From UBA1206 sp041672465 (GTDB lineage: Bacteria; Bacillota; Clostridia; Oscillospirales; CAG-382), in contig JBAYZO010000001.1 of the NCBI GenBank assembly GCA_041672465.1, forward strand, positions 22,612-86,611: DNA of 64,000 nt, written 5' to 3'. The position numbers and the translations under genes are program-made. Of the stretch, positions 41,623 to 51,199 are shown piece by piece (the first letter of the stretch is position 1; each line of letters begins with the position of its first letter). The notes beneath the pieces are model-generated. The model did no database searches and was not told the origin of the DNA. It was given only the letters and a program-made list of their open reading frames with translations.

Positions 41623-44280
41623 TTACTCGGTTCTGAGCGCCACCACCGGGTCTTTTTTTGACGCCATTTTAGCGGGAATAAGCCCCGCCACAAAGGTTAA
41701 GAGCATTGAGACGGCGACAAGCGCCGCGCCCCCCGCCGGCGGCAGGCTGGCGATATTTGAAATATCCGAAAGCGAAAAGATAATAAGATTAAGCGGTATG
41801 GTGAGGACAAGGGTAAAGAGTATCCCGAAAACCCCGGCGGCAAAACCGAGGATAAGCGTTTCGGCGTTGAACACCCTTGAAACGTCCCTCTTTGACGCCC
41901 CTATCGCCCGCAATATGCCGATTTCTTTGGTGCGCTCAAGCACCGACACATAGGTAATTATGCCGATCATTATTGAAGACACCGCGAGCGAGATGGAAAC
42001 AAAAGCGATAAGCGCGTAGGACACGAACTGTATAAAAGTTGAAAGCGAGGACATAAACAACCCGACATAGTCGGTGTATTGAATGGCGTTTCCGTCCCCC
42101 TCGTGCAATTGGTTGTATTCATTTATAACTCTTATAACCCCGTCTTTATCCCCAAACGTCTTGGCGTAAATGCTTATCGACATGGGTTTGTCAAGGTCAA
42201 TAACCCCTATTTTTGCGCAAACGGTTTCATAAGTGACCTCCGAGGACAGCGCGCTTTTAAACATCGCCAACACTTGCGCTTCGGGGAGGATTGATATATA
42301 CGCCATTATGGCTTGTTTTTGCTGTTCGGGGAGGGTGGAAATATAGTCAAGCACGTCTTCCATGGTTATCTCGCCGCTGTTGAACTCAAGCCCCGTCAGC
42401 ACGTTTATTTTTGGGTTTTCAAACTGCTGAACCGCGATTTCCCCCTCTTTCGCGCTGTCTATTAACTTTTTCGCCAGCGCCGAGGTATACCCGATCGCGC
42501 CGGTAATCGAAGTCGCTACCACGTTTTCGGACGGCCTTATTATTCCCACAATCTTAAGGGTAAGGGTTTCCTTTCCCCCCTCGTCCCCGCCGTAAACAAG
42601 GCTTTTTACAAAATCATTATCGCCCGACATATCTTTCCAAACCCAAAAATCGCCGTCTTCGCGGGTGATTTTATAGTCTTTCACAAAAAAGTCGGAACTC
42701 TTTACAACAACAAAGGTTTTGCTTAAAATTTCCTCATAGCTTATCGGATTTGTTGACTTAGGGAGCTTGTCTTCCCCGTTCTCAAAGGCCTTGTCAAGCT
42801 CGGCGGGGTCTTTTATTCCAAGCGCGTACATGGCGATATCGTTTAGCTCGTTGTTCTCATTGACCACAAGCACCACTTCGTCATAGCTCGTTGGGAATTT
42901 GCCGGCTATAACGTCGTACTGCTTGCCGAGAAGCTCTTCGTCCTCAATCATTTCCGTCCATACGGAAAACCGTGTTTCTTCCCCGCCGAAAGACTGATGG
43001 TTTTCGGCGCCGGGTATCATTTTATCCCTTATTTTTGAAATTATATCGCTGGGGTTGACTTTTAAAAAGGTTTTTTCACCGTTTTCACCGGTGGTTTTCG
43101 CGTATATGTTAAGCCCTAAGTCATAGCTGTACTGAATTGTCGACGCGTACGCCGTCATGGGGCTGTCTTCTTCCTCAAGATATTTTTTAAAAAGGCTTAA
43201 GTTGTTTTTCTTTGAGGCGCTCGCCATGCTTGAGAGTAACTGGGTTGACATAGGGTTTGGGTAAACGGCGTCAAGGGGGTGATCCTCCTTTGATTTTTGC
43301 GATTCCGTAAGGGTTTGCAAAAGCCCCATTAAATCAACCGAGTCTTCGGTAATCCTCAGCGGGTAGGAAGATAGCATATCCTCTTGAACGCGGTCTATGT
43401 AAAGCTGAATTCCGTTTGACAACGCCATTATGAGCGCGATACCTATAATGCCTATGCTCCCCGCGAACGACGTTATCGCGGCGCGGCCTTTTTTTGTCAT
43501 AAGGTTTTGGAGCGACAGCGACAGCGCGGTGAACATTGACATCCGGCGGTGTTTTTTTATGGGGGTCTCATCTTTTACGTCGGGTTTGGTTGTTTCGCCG
43601 GCCGGCGGCTTTTTCTCATCCCCCGTGACTTCCCCGTCAAGAAGCGTAATAACGCGGGTGGCGTATTTTTCGGCAAGCGAGGAGTTATGGGTCACCATGA
43701 TGACAAGCTTTTCCCTTGAAATTTCCTTAAGCGTGTCCATTACGGCGGTGCTCGTCTCGCTGTCAAGCGAACCCGTCGGCTCGTCGGCGAGGATAATATC
43801 GGGGTTGTTGACAAGCGCCCTCGCTATGGCGACCCTCTGCATCTGCCCGCCGGAGAGCATATTTGGCTTTTTCTTAAGCTTATCGCCAAGCCCGACTTTG
43901 ACAAGCGCCTCGGCCGCCCTCTTTTTTGCCTCCGCCCTCGGCACGCCCGACAGCGCCAGCGACAGAGCCACGTTTGAGGTAACGCTCTGGTGGGGGATAA
44001 GGTTATACGACTGGAACACAAAGCCCACAAAGCTGTTGCGGTAGGAATCCCAATCGCCGTCTTTAAAGCCTTTTGTCGGCCTGCCGCCGATATAAAGCCC
44101 GCCGTCGGTGTATCTGTCAAGCCCGCCTATTATGTTCAGCAGCGTGGTTTTGCCGCAGCCGGAGGGTCCGAGCACGCAGACAAATTCGCTCTTGCCGAAC
44201 TCAAGGCTCACCCCTTTTAGTGCGTGGACAACCGAATCGCCGGCGGAATAATCTTTTTTAATGTTTTTAAGTAAAAGCAT
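41623..44280 (-). CDS. MacB-type ABC transporter, fused ATPase and permease
   Basis: The 885-residue protein starts with a LolD/MacB-type ATPase (Walker A GPSGCGKTTLLN near residue 38; LSGGQMQRVAIARAL signature; DEPTGSLD). An FtsX-type permease follows: one membrane helix at about 270-290, a large external domain of about 450 residues, and three helices near the C-terminus (YALIAFVSISLAVSSIMIG onward). MacB-like systems export peptides or antibiotics, or transmit force across the membrane; no outer membrane partner is expected here. The ribosome-site region carries a GGATGATA octamer repeat. Confidence 0.9.
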   Translation of the reverse strand: MLLLKNIKKDYSAGDSVVHALKGVSLEFGKSEFVCVLGPSGCGKTTLLNIIGGLDRYTDGGLYIGGRPTKGFKDGDWDSYRNSFVGFVFQSYNLIPHQSVTSNVALSLALSGVPRAEAKKRAAEALVKVGLGDKLKKKPNMLSGGQMQRVAIARALVNNPDIILADEPTGSLDSETSTAVMDTLKEISREKLVIMVTHNSSLAEKYATRVITLLDGEVTGDEKKPPAGETTKPDVKDETPIKKHRRMSMFTALSLSLQNLMTKKGRAAITSFAGSIGIIGIALIMALSNGIQLYIDRVQEDMLSSYPLRITEDSVDLMGLLQTLTESQKSKEDHPLDAVYPNPMSTQLLSSMASASKKNNLSLFKKYLEEEDSPMTAYASTIQYSYDLGLNIYAKTTGENGEKTFLKVNPSDIISKIRDKMIPGAENHQSFGGEETRFSVWTEMIEDEELLGKQYDVIAGKFPTSYDEVVLVVNENNELNDIAMYALGIKDPAELDKAFENGEDKLPKSTNPISYEEILSKTFVVVKSSDFFVKDYKITREDGDFWVWKDMSGDNDFVKSLVYGGDEGGKETLTLKIVGIIRPSENVVATSITGAIGYTSALAKKLIDSAKEGEIAVQQFENPKINVLTGLEFNSGEITMEDVLDYISTLPEQQKQAIMAYISILPEAQVLAMFKSALSSEVTYETVCAKIGVIDLDKPMSISIYAKTFGDKDGVIRVINEYNQLHEGDGNAIQYTDYVGLFMSSLSTFIQFVSYALIAFVSISLAVSSIMIGIITYVSVLERTKEIGILRAIGASKRDVSRVFNAETLILGFAAGVFGILFTLVLTIPLNLIIFSLSDISNIASLPPAGGAALVAVSMLLTFVAGLIPAKMASKKDPVVALRTE

Positions 44281-44291
44281 ATTAACTATTG

Positions 44292-44310
44292 TCCTATCAT
44301 CCTATCATCC
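44292..44310. repeat. Octamer tandem repeat over the ribosome-site region of the ABC gene
   Basis: TCCTATCA occurs twice, followed by TCC. On the mRNA strand it reads GGATGATA-GGATGATA-GGA, so the repeat multiplies a Shine-Dalgarno-like GGA about 12-30 nt before the start codon. Confidence 0.8.
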
Positions 44311-44365
44311 TTTTAAAATAGCAAAAACAAGCCTGTTTATAACAGGCTGAACCTTTTAACTTAAT

Positions 44366-44773
44366 TTATTTTCGTTTATTAATAACGGCGGAAACCGCCC
44401 TGAAGACAATTAAAACCGCGGTGTAGACGACGGCGTAGAGAAGAGTGGAAATAAATATAAAAATTATAACTTCCCTTGCGCCCCCGCTTATATTAGCCAA
44501 AGCCAAAAGCGTACCGAGCGTGGCGGCATACAGTAAAAAAACGTGGAGAATCCGCCTTGCCACCGGTGATAGCTTTATCTCAAACACCAAAAACGAAAAG
44601 CCAAAGGCAAGGGCGTAAGCAAATATCACGCAAATATTTTTAAACAGCAAGCCGTAGGTGTCGGCAAGCCCTTTGCTGTCTCCGAGCCCCACCGCCAAAA
44701 ATCCGGTGTACGCCAAAACGGCAAACGAAAAAAAGCAAAACGCGCGCCTCGCTGCGCTTTTTGCTTTATTCAC
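44366..44773 (-). CDS. Four-helix membrane protein (DUF3021-like)
   Basis: The 135-residue protein has four predicted membrane helices (FCFFSFAVLAYTGFLAVG, ICVIFAYALAFGFSFLVF, ILHVFLLYAATLGTLLALA and VIIFIFISTLLYAVVYTAV). The layout resembles DUF3021 membrane proteins, but I do not recognise it firmly. Its start overlaps the end of the upstream P-loop gene by 8 nt, so they are translated together. The ABC transporter gene follows 85 nt downstream. Confidence 0.65.
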   Translation of the reverse strand: MNKAKSAARRAFCFFSFAVLAYTGFLAVGLGDSKGLADTYGLLFKNICVIFAYALAFGFSFLVFEIKLSPVARRILHVFLLYAATLGTLLALANISGGAREVIIFIFISTLLYAVVYTAVLIVFRAVSAVINKRK

Positions 44774-45191
44774 GGTTTACACCTACTAAAAATCTTTCAA
44801 GCCCGGCGGGAAGGGTTTCGGCAAACGCCGACGCCGTCATAAGACAGTTTATATTTCTATCGTCCAGTATTTTTTCTATCCTGAATAAAAATTCGCCGAA
44901 AGAAGCCATATCGTTGCCGCATATCTTAAGCACGGAATCGAGAAAAAGGTCGGTAACATCGTAGTTGCCCGCAAGCATGCCGCACACAAAGCCGTAAAAT
45001 TCGTCGGCGTCGATTATGCTGTACGCCTTGGCGTCGACAAGCCTGATTTGCGTCTTTAACTGATACGACAAGTCCCTGCCGTATTCCACAAACACGACCG
45101 AGCCCTTTGAGACCGCGACAGCATTATTTGCCGCCTCTATAAGAGCCTTGGTTTTACCGGTTCCTTTTGCTTCCATAATAAGCTTTATCAT
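44766..45191 (-). CDS. Small P-loop ATP-binding protein of unknown function
   Basis: The 141-residue protein begins MIKLIMEAKGTGKTKALIEA, a Walker A motif (AKGTGKTK) at the very N-terminus, and has a possible Walker B strand VVFVEYGRDL near residue 35. The rest is helical. It resembles conserved clostridial P-loop proteins of unknown role. It precedes and overlaps the DUF3021-like gene. Confidence 0.75.
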   Translation of the reverse strand: MIKLIMEAKGTGKTKALIEAANNAVAVSKGSVVFVEYGRDLSYQLKTQIRLVDAKAYSIIDADEFYGFVCGMLAGNYDVTDLFLDSVLKICGNDMASFGEFLFRIEKILDDRNINCLMTASAFAETLPAGLERFLVGVNRE

Positions 45192-45247
45192 AGCGCATCA
45201 CTCTCCCACTTCATTTTACATTTATTTTGTAAACATTTCAAGTATAT

Positions 45248-46579
45248 TTACAGGGTTTTTATTTTTTCCTCAATTTCTTTTTTCTTTGCCTCAAAGCCCG
45301 GTTTCCCGAGCAGCGCGAACATGTTTTGCTTATACTCCTCCACCCCCGGCTGGTCAAAGGGATTTACCCCGAGCATATAGGCGGAAATCCCGCAGGCGAG
45401 GAAGAAAAAGAAACACAGCCCCCCAAAAGAAATTTCGTCTTTTTTGTCAAAGCTTATTTCCAGCACGGGAACCCCGCCCGACATATGGGCGAGCGAAGTG
45501 CCGTAAAAAGCCGTTTTGTTTATTTCGGCGAGCATTTTCCCCTCAAGGTACCCGAGCCCATCGCTGATTTCGCTGTTTTGGGGCAAGGCAAGGCTTGACT
45601 TTGGGTTTCTCTCGGTCACCACGGTTTCAAAAATCATTCTCACGCCGTCCTGAATATACTGCCCAAGCGAGTGGAGGTCGGTGGTGAACACCGCGCCGGC
45701 GGGGAAAATCCCCTTGCCGTCTTTCCCCTCGCTCTCCCCGAAGAGCTGTTTCAGCCACTCGCCGAAAAAACTAAGAAATGGGTCGTAGCTCACAAACAGT
45801 TCCACCCGCTTGCCCGACGAATAAAAAAGATTTCTATACGCCGCGTAGCGGCAGGCGGGGTGAGAAGTCTTTTGGGTTAAAAACCTCTCTCTCTCCCGTC
45901 TTGCCCCTTCAAGAATCGCCGAAGTGTCGCACCCGGCGACCTCAAGCGGGAGAGAGGCGACGGCGGTCATAACCGAAAACCTGCCGCCAATGTCGTCGGG
46001 GATGACAAAAGTTTCGTATCCCTTGATCTTGGCGTGGGTGAGCAGCGCCCCGCGGCTCTTGTCCGTCGTTACAAAAACCCTGTCTTTAATACCGTCTTCG
46101 CCATACTTCGACAGCATAAAAGTTTCGACAATCCTGAACGCCACGGCTGTCTCCGAGGTGGTCCCCGATTTTGAAATCACGTTTACCGAAACCCGCTTTC
46201 CGCCGCAAAGGGAAAGCACCGTTTCAAGCTCCTCGCCCGAAAAGGAATTGCCTAAAAAATAAATATCTGGGGCAGACTTTTTAAGGCTGTTGTAATAAGG
46301 GGTTTTTAAAAAATCAAGCCCCGCTTTCGCGCCGAGATACGAGCCGCCTATCCCGATTACAATAAAAACGTCGGATGATTCCCTTATCTTATCCGCCGCC
46401 GCTTTTATCTTTTTTGTCTCTTCGCCCGAGTTTGACGGGTAGTCAAACCAGCCCAAGAAATCGCTCCCCGCCCCGCTTTTGCCGACAAGGGTATGGTAAG
46501 CGGCGCCAAGGGTTTCCCCCGACGCCGCGCTGTGTTTGTCGGTATAACTTTTGGCAAAGGTATCGTTTAAAACAATCAT
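45248..46579 (-). CDS. pgi: Glucose-6-phosphate isomerase
   Basis: This 443-residue glycolytic enzyme is of the shorter bacterial type. It has the sugar-phosphate-binding IGIGGSYLGAKAGLDF, SKSGTTSETAVAFRI, GGRFSVMTAVASLPL (family signature 1 region), the catalytic Glu in ESEGKDGKGIFPAG and the Lys near GVNPFDQPGVEEYKQNMF. AAAGGAA lies upstream of the ATG. It follows the carboxypeptidase gene on the same strand. Confidence 0.97.
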   Translation of the reverse strand: MIVLNDTFAKSYTDKHSAASGETLGAAYHTLVGKSGAGSDFLGWFDYPSNSGEETKKIKAAADKIRESSDVFIVIGIGGSYLGAKAGLDFLKTPYYNSLKKSAPDIYFLGNSFSGEELETVLSLCGGKRVSVNVISKSGTTSETAVAFRIVETFMLSKYGEDGIKDRVFVTTDKSRGALLTHAKIKGYETFVIPDDIGGRFSVMTAVASLPLEVAGCDTSAILEGARRERERFLTQKTSHPACRYAAYRNLFYSSGKRVELFVSYDPFLSFFGEWLKQLFGESEGKDGKGIFPAGAVFTTDLHSLGQYIQDGVRMIFETVVTERNPKSSLALPQNSEISDGLGYLEGKMLAEINKTAFYGTSLAHMSGGVPVLEISFDKKDEISFGGLCFFFFLACGISAYMLGVNPFDQPGVEEYKQNMFALLGKPGFEAKKKEIEEKIKTL

Positions 46580-46615
46580 TTTTTTATAATTCCTTTCACA
46601 GAAAAAACCGGGTAA

Positions 46616-46635
46616 TTGAAAGATTTATCTTTCAA
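46616..46635. repeat. 20-bp perfect palindrome between pgi and the carboxypeptidase gene
   Basis: TTGAAAGAT-TT-ATCTTTCAA is a perfect inverted repeat just downstream of the carboxypeptidase stop and 37 bp upstream of pgi. It is AT-rich with no adjacent T-tract, so an operator or a weak terminator are both possible. Confidence 0.6.
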
Positions 46636-46638
46636 TAT

Positions 46639-47901
46639 TTAAAAAAACGAAACAAGTGATTTCCACAACTTCCCTAAAAGGTTAAAGAAAGTTATCTCCC
46701 TGTCTCCCTCAAGAGCAAAAACAGGAGAGGACGCCGCCTTGACCCCGTCAATATAATACTCCACCGTACCCACAATATCGCCTTTTTTAACCGGCGCTTT
46801 TATCGCGTCCATTACAAGCTTCGTGGTAAAAGAAGCGTCTCTCCCTTTTTCGGTAAGGATTGCCGGCGGGTTATAGTCAAGCTTGACATATCCGTTTGCC
46901 CCTCTCTCCACGACGGCCCTTGCGAGAAGTTGTTTTTCGGGGACAAACACTTGATAATTCGCAAAGCCGAAATCCAAAAGCTTTTTGGCGGCGGCAAATC
47001 TAATATCGCTGCTATCCGCCCCGATTATCACCGAAATAAGCTGCATTCCGTTCCGCTTGGCGGTCCCCGAAAGGCAGTATTTGGCGGTGTCGGTAAACCC
47101 CGTCTTCATTCCGTTGGCGCCGCTATAAAAGCGTATGAGCTTATTTGTGTTGGCGAGCCCGAACGCGCCGTCGCGGATTGTGTCCATCCAGATAGTGGAA
47201 TACTTAAACACAATGTCGTGCTTTAAAAGTTCCCGGGTCATAAGCGCCACGTCGAGCGCCGACGAGTAATGCCCCTCCTCGTTGAGCCCGTGGCAGTTTA
47301 CAAAGTTTGTGTTGTTCATCCCAAGCTCTTTGGCGCGGCTGTTCATGGTCGTCACAAACGACGCCTCGCTCCCGGCGAGATGCTCCGCAAACGCCACCGT
47401 GGCGTCATTGGCGGAAACGACGATCATGGCCTTTAGCATATCCTCAAGGGGAACCTGCTCACCCACCTCAAGGTAGACCTGACTCCCCCCCATTCGCGCC
47501 GCCGCTTCCCCCACGGTTATGACCTCGTCAAATTTCAGCTTTCCCGCGTCAAGGGCTTCCACGACAAGCAGTGTTGACATTATTTTTGTTACCGACGCTA
47601 TGGGGTAACGCTCATTTTCGTTTTGGGCGAACAGCACCGCGCCGGTGTCGGATTCCATTAAAAGCGCCGCGCGGGCGGGCACGGTGTCGGCAAACGCCGC
47701 GGTTTTAACATACCAGAACTCCTCAAAAGCAAAGGAAAACGGGTAAATCGCCGCCGTCTCGTCATTTGACATGTTTTCCGCGCGGACGGACAGTAGTGGA
47801 AAGACAAACAGCAGAGCGACCAAAAAGCAAAGCGCCCTTTTTGCTGTCAAGCCTTTAATAACATGGTTTTTGTTGTTAATATTGCTGTTGTTAACTGTCA
47901 T
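46639..47901 (-). CDS. dacF: D-alanyl-D-alanine carboxypeptidase (DacF/PBP5 type)
   Basis: The 420-residue enzyme trims peptidoglycan stem peptides outside the membrane. It has an N-terminal signal segment (ALCFLVALLFVFPLLSVRA) and the serine motifs ASVTKIM (SxxK), SANDA (SxN) and KTGFTD (KTG). A PBP5-like C-terminal beta domain (KGDIVGTVEYYIDGVKA) follows, ending in an amphipathic membrane-binding helix (FNLLGKLWKSLVSFF). GAAAGGAA precedes the ATG. DacF-type enzymes act in sporulation in Bacillus; the exact role here is unknown. Confidence 0.95.
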   Translation of the reverse strand: MTVNNSNINNKNHVIKGLTAKRALCFLVALLFVFPLLSVRAENMSNDETAAIYPFSFAFEEFWYVKTAAFADTVPARAALLMESDTGAVLFAQNENERYPIASVTKIMSTLLVVEALDAGKLKFDEVITVGEAAARMGGSQVYLEVGEQVPLEDMLKAMIVVSANDATVAFAEHLAGSEASFVTTMNSRAKELGMNNTNFVNCHGLNEEGHYSSALDVALMTRELLKHDIVFKYSTIWMDTIRDGAFGLANTNKLIRFYSGANGMKTGFTDTAKYCLSGTAKRNGMQLISVIIGADSSDIRFAAAKKLLDFGFANYQVFVPEKQLLARAVVERGANGYVKLDYNPPAILTEKGRDASFTTKLVMDAIKAPVKKGDIVGTVEYYIDGVKAASSPVFALEGDREITFFNLLGKLWKSLVSFF

Positions 47902-47948
47902 AAAAACATTCCTTTCGGAATATTCTTATGCCGAGACAAACTCTTTTA

Positions 47949-49031
47949 TTACGCCTGCGCGCCGCTCCCACCGACAAGGCCGGCTTTTACGGCGATTAAT
48001 TTAAACCGCTTTAAAATATCGTTTATCGAATAACTTCGCGGCCCGTTGAAAAACGAGTACACGATGTCGCCGAAGGGCAAATACCACTTCTCGTCCAGCG
48101 CCGCCATTCCATACGCCGCCCCGGCTATCGAGCCTGCCGTCGCCGCGGTGCAGTCGTTGTCATGCGCCATGGCAACGCAGTTCGCTATCACCCTGCCAAT
48201 GTCCTTACCCCCGAGCGCCAGCCCGAACACCGTAAGGCAGGCGTTGTTTATTGTGTGAACCGTATGCATTCCCGGGTATCTTTCGTCCACCAGCCTTGCG
48301 GCGTTTTTGTAATCCCCCGCCCCGTCCCAGATTCCGATCGCCCAAGCCAGTCCTTTGTAAAGCTCGCTGTCCGGCGGGATAAAATCAAGCGCCGAAACAA
48401 GGCATTTTTTTGTGTCGCTTAGCCTGAAAGCCTCCGCGATCGCGGCGGCAAAATACCGCGACCCGTAAATACCGTTGTTACGATGGGAGATATAAGCGTC
48501 AACCCCCGCCATTTCCGCCGCTTTTTCGGGGTCCCCCGGCGATACATACCCATACCCATCGCAGCGTATATCCGCGCCGATAAACTCATCGTAGGGGTTG
48601 TTGATTTCCGCCGCTTTTTCGGCCGGAACGCCGTTTTTAAGGTTGTCAAGCGCCACCCATTCGGCCGTGTAACACTCGGTTATATACTTAAGCCAAGCGT
48701 TTTTAACGTCATTTAGGGTAAAATCCCTGCCGTTTCCCTCCTCCATGATAAACAGCGAAAGCAGTGTATAGCCGATATCATCGTCGCAGGGAATACCGCG
48801 CAGAAAAGGCTTTGTATAGTCTTTGAAAGTCTGATAAATATATCTTTTGTCGTCCGGGTTGGGTATTGCCGGCCAATAGTCGAGGAGCGGATAGCCCACG
48901 CCGAGCTCGCCCGCGTAGCTTTCTATTTTGTCAAGCGTCCAGCCCTCGACCGGAGCGCCCAGCGTGCAGCCGGCGGCTCTCCCCAAAAAGGCGGCTCTCA
49001 GTCTGTCGCGGTAGGTATTAATGTCAATCAT
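47949..49031 (-). CDS. ADP-ribosylglycohydrolase-family protein
   Basis: The 360-residue all-helical protein shows the family's metal-binding clusters: LGRAAGCTLGAPVEGW at the N-terminus, CDDDIGYTLLSL in the middle and AHDNDCTAATAGSIAGAAYG near the C-terminus. Members remove ADP-ribose from proteins or small molecules; many gut-bacterial paralogues act on unknown substrates. A GAAAGGTG site precedes the ATG. It is followed by the carboxypeptidase gene 47 nt later. Confidence 0.9.
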   Translation of the reverse strand: MIDINTYRDRLRAAFLGRAAGCTLGAPVEGWTLDKIESYAGELGVGYPLLDYWPAIPNPDDKRYIYQTFKDYTKPFLRGIPCDDDIGYTLLSLFIMEEGNGRDFTLNDVKNAWLKYITECYTAEWVALDNLKNGVPAEKAAEINNPYDEFIGADIRCDGYGYVSPGDPEKAAEMAGVDAYISHRNNGIYGSRYFAAAIAEAFRLSDTKKCLVSALDFIPPDSELYKGLAWAIGIWDGAGDYKNAARLVDERYPGMHTVHTINNACLTVFGLALGGKDIGRVIANCVAMAHDNDCTAATAGSIAGAAYGMAALDEKWYLPFGDIVYSFFNGPRSYSINDILKRFKLIAVKAGLVGGSGAQA

Positions 49032-49270
49032 GGCTTTTCACCTTTCGTTTGTCTGTTTTATATGAGGTTTTTAAAAGCAAACTGTCCCGCGGGGAAGTTA
49101 AATTAAATTAACAAATCATTATACACATATTACCAACAATATAACCAAAATTGCCGTTCTTTGTATGAACTTTTTGCTAATAATTTTATTTTTTACTTTT
49201 TAATTTTTGTCCCGAAAACTAAAAATCTCGCTAACGCGAGTATAAAGCTATTCCAATTTGAGTTTTAATA

Positions 49271-49279
49271 TGATATAAT
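49271..49279 (+). promoter_or_regulatory. Extended -10 promoter for the flavin reductase gene
   Basis: TGATATAAT, an extended -10 (TGnTATAAT), lies 27 nt before the ATG; the -35 is poor. Upstream, a small hairpin CTCGC-taac-GCGAG is at 49227-49240. The rest of the 49032-49270 spacer is AT-rich with no gene. Confidence 0.5.
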
Positions 49280-49305
49280 GCCGTAACAGCAGCGGAGGTG
49301 TGGAT

Positions 49306-49806
49306 ATGTTCAGGGAAACCGAAATTTACAGCCTTAAAAAGTCGCCGTTTGAGCTCTTTGGGAGCGATTGGGCGATCCTCACGGCAAAAAACGCCGGAGG
49401 GGAAATTAACGCCATGACGATAAGCTGGGGCGCGATGGGGGTGCTGTGGAACAAAAACGTGTTCTTTTGTTTTGTAAGACCCACCCGCCACACTTTTTCG
49501 TTTATTGAGAGCGGCTCCGACGTCTCTCTCTGCTTTTTTGACGGTAAATACAAAGAGGCTCTTGCCTATTGCGGGCGGGTTTCTGGGAGAGATACCGAAA
49601 AAATAAAGGCTTCGGGGCTTACCCCCAACGAACATGGCGACGGGGTATACTACTCCGAGTGCTCACTCGCCCTGTTAGGACAAAAAATCTATTCCGAGCC
49701 GCTTAAAGAAGGCTCTTTTTGGGGAATCGATCCCTCCGAATGGTATAAAAATGACTTCCACACCATGTATGTCTGCGAGATCAAGCGGGTACTTACGAAA
49801 AAATAA
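49306..49806 (+). CDS. Flavin reductase-like FMN-binding protein
   Basis: The 166-residue split-barrel protein contains GSDWAILTAKNAGGEINAM, ISWGAMGVLW and VRPTRHTFSFIE, typical of the FMN-binding flavin-reductase-like family found in anaerobes. I chose the ATG at 49306 because GGAGG lies 7 nt upstream; a GTG at 49300 overlaps the ribosome site. It probably handles electron transfer or oxygen defence. The galactokinase gene follows 49 nt later. Confidence 0.88.
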   Translation: MFRETEIYSLKKSPFELFGSDWAILTAKNAGGEINAMTISWGAMGVLWNKNVFFCFVRPTRHTFSFIESGSDVSLCFFDGKYKEALAYCGRVSGRDTEKIKASGLTPNEHGDGVYYSECSLALLGQKIYSEPLKEGSFWGIDPSEWYKNDFHTMYVCEIKRVLTKK

Positions 49807-49855
49807 TAACTGCCGCTTTAATATTTTAATTTAAACAAAAAGGAATGCTAAACAT

Positions 49856-51136
49856 ATGAGAGCAACCGAAATCGCGGGGAAAATCAAAAACGGGATTTTT
49901 GACGCCGCTTTTGTAAAACTTTACGGGAACCAGCGGCTTGCCCGCGAAAGACAGCGCTACATAAGCCTTTCGGAGGGATTTATCGCCCATTACGGCGACA
50001 TAGAAGCCGAACTCTTTTCTGTCCCGGGAAGATCAGAAATCTCCGGCAACCACACCGACCACAACAGCGGCAAAGTGATCGCCTCCGCGGTTGACATTGA
50101 CATTATCGCCATGGCGTCAAAGCAAAGCGGGCGGATTATTAAGGTTAAAAGCGAATTTCACCGCGACTGCGAGGCAAACCTCGACCGCCTTTCGCAGGCG
50201 GCGGTTAAAAAAGGCCATTCATCGGCTATTGTCGCCGGAGTTGCCGATTATTTTATAAAAAACGGCTTTAACGTCGGCGGTGCCCTTGTCTACACCAAAA
50301 GCGCCGTGTCCGCCGGGAGCGGGATCTCATCCTCGGCGGCTTTTGAGGTTATGGTGGGGAACATCCTCAACCATTTTTATAACGGGGGGAACCTTTCCCC
50401 GCTCGACCTCGCCAAAGCGGGGAAATACGCTGAAAACGTCTTCTTCGGCAAGCCCTGCGGGCTGATGGATCAAACCGCCTGCGCCGTGGGCGGGACATGC
50501 TATATGGACTTTCTTGATCAAGATAACATTTTTTGCGAAAAGCTTGATTTTGACCCCGATTCGCAGGGGTACAGCCTTTGCATAATCCACACCGGAAGCG
50601 ACCACGCCAAGCTTACGGATGAGTACGCGTCGCTCCCCGCGGAAATGAAATCTGTCGCCTCGTTTTATAAAAAAGAAAACTTGCGGCAGGTTGATGTCTC
50701 TGACTTTTTTAACGATATCCCCGCCCTCCGCAAGATCTGCGGCGACAGAGCTGTGCTCCGCGCCTTTCACTTTTTTAATGAAAACGACCGGGTAGAAAAC
50801 CAAAGGAGCGCCGTCAAGGCGGGGGATTACGGCAGGTTTTTTAAAAACCTTGCGGAGTCCGGGGATTCCTCATATAAATATCTGCAAAACGTGTTCTCCC
50901 CCGGGCAGGTAAAAACCCAAGGGATAGCGCTGGCGCTTGCGCTTTGCGGCAAAACAGGGGTGACGGCCCGAGTCCACGGCGGGGGGTTCGCCGGCACGGC
51001 TCAGGCGTGGGTAAAAGAAGACCAAAAGAAAAATTTTATTTTAACGCTTGAGAGTGTTTTCGGCAAGGGATGTCTTATGTTTGTCAAAATCAGGCGTTTC
51101 GGCGCGGTTAAGGTGCGCGAAGACGATATATGCTGA
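49856..51136 (+). CDS. galK: Galactokinase-like GHMP kinase
   Basis: The 426-residue GHMP kinase has the galactokinase-type N-terminal signature in divergent form (GRSEISGNHTDHNSGKVIA), the ATP loop SAGSGISSSAAFEV and the C-terminal RVHGGGFAGTAQAW. FGKPCGLMDQTACAVGG is also family-typical. It is expected to make galactose 1-phosphate, although the changed first signature leaves room for a related sugar. No other Leloir-pathway gene is nearby. Confidence 0.87.
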   Translation: MRATEIAGKIKNGIFDAAFVKLYGNQRLARERQRYISLSEGFIAHYGDIEAELFSVPGRSEISGNHTDHNSGKVIASAVDIDIIAMASKQSGRIIKVKSEFHRDCEANLDRLSQAAVKKGHSSAIVAGVADYFIKNGFNVGGALVYTKSAVSAGSGISSSAAFEVMVGNILNHFYNGGNLSPLDLAKAGKYAENVFFGKPCGLMDQTACAVGGTCYMDFLDQDNIFCEKLDFDPDSQGYSLCIIHTGSDHAKLTDEYASLPAEMKSVASFYKKENLRQVDVSDFFNDIPALRKICGDRAVLRAFHFFNENDRVENQRSAVKAGDYGRFFKNLAESGDSSYKYLQNVFSPGQVKTQGIALALALCGKTGVTARVHGGGFAGTAQAWVKEDQKKNFILTLESVFGKGCLMFVKIRRFGAVKVREDDIC

Positions 51137-51199
51137 AAAAACAAAACATAATTGATGCGATTTTCATAAAAAATAAAAAGAAACGGCAGTTTTAACATA

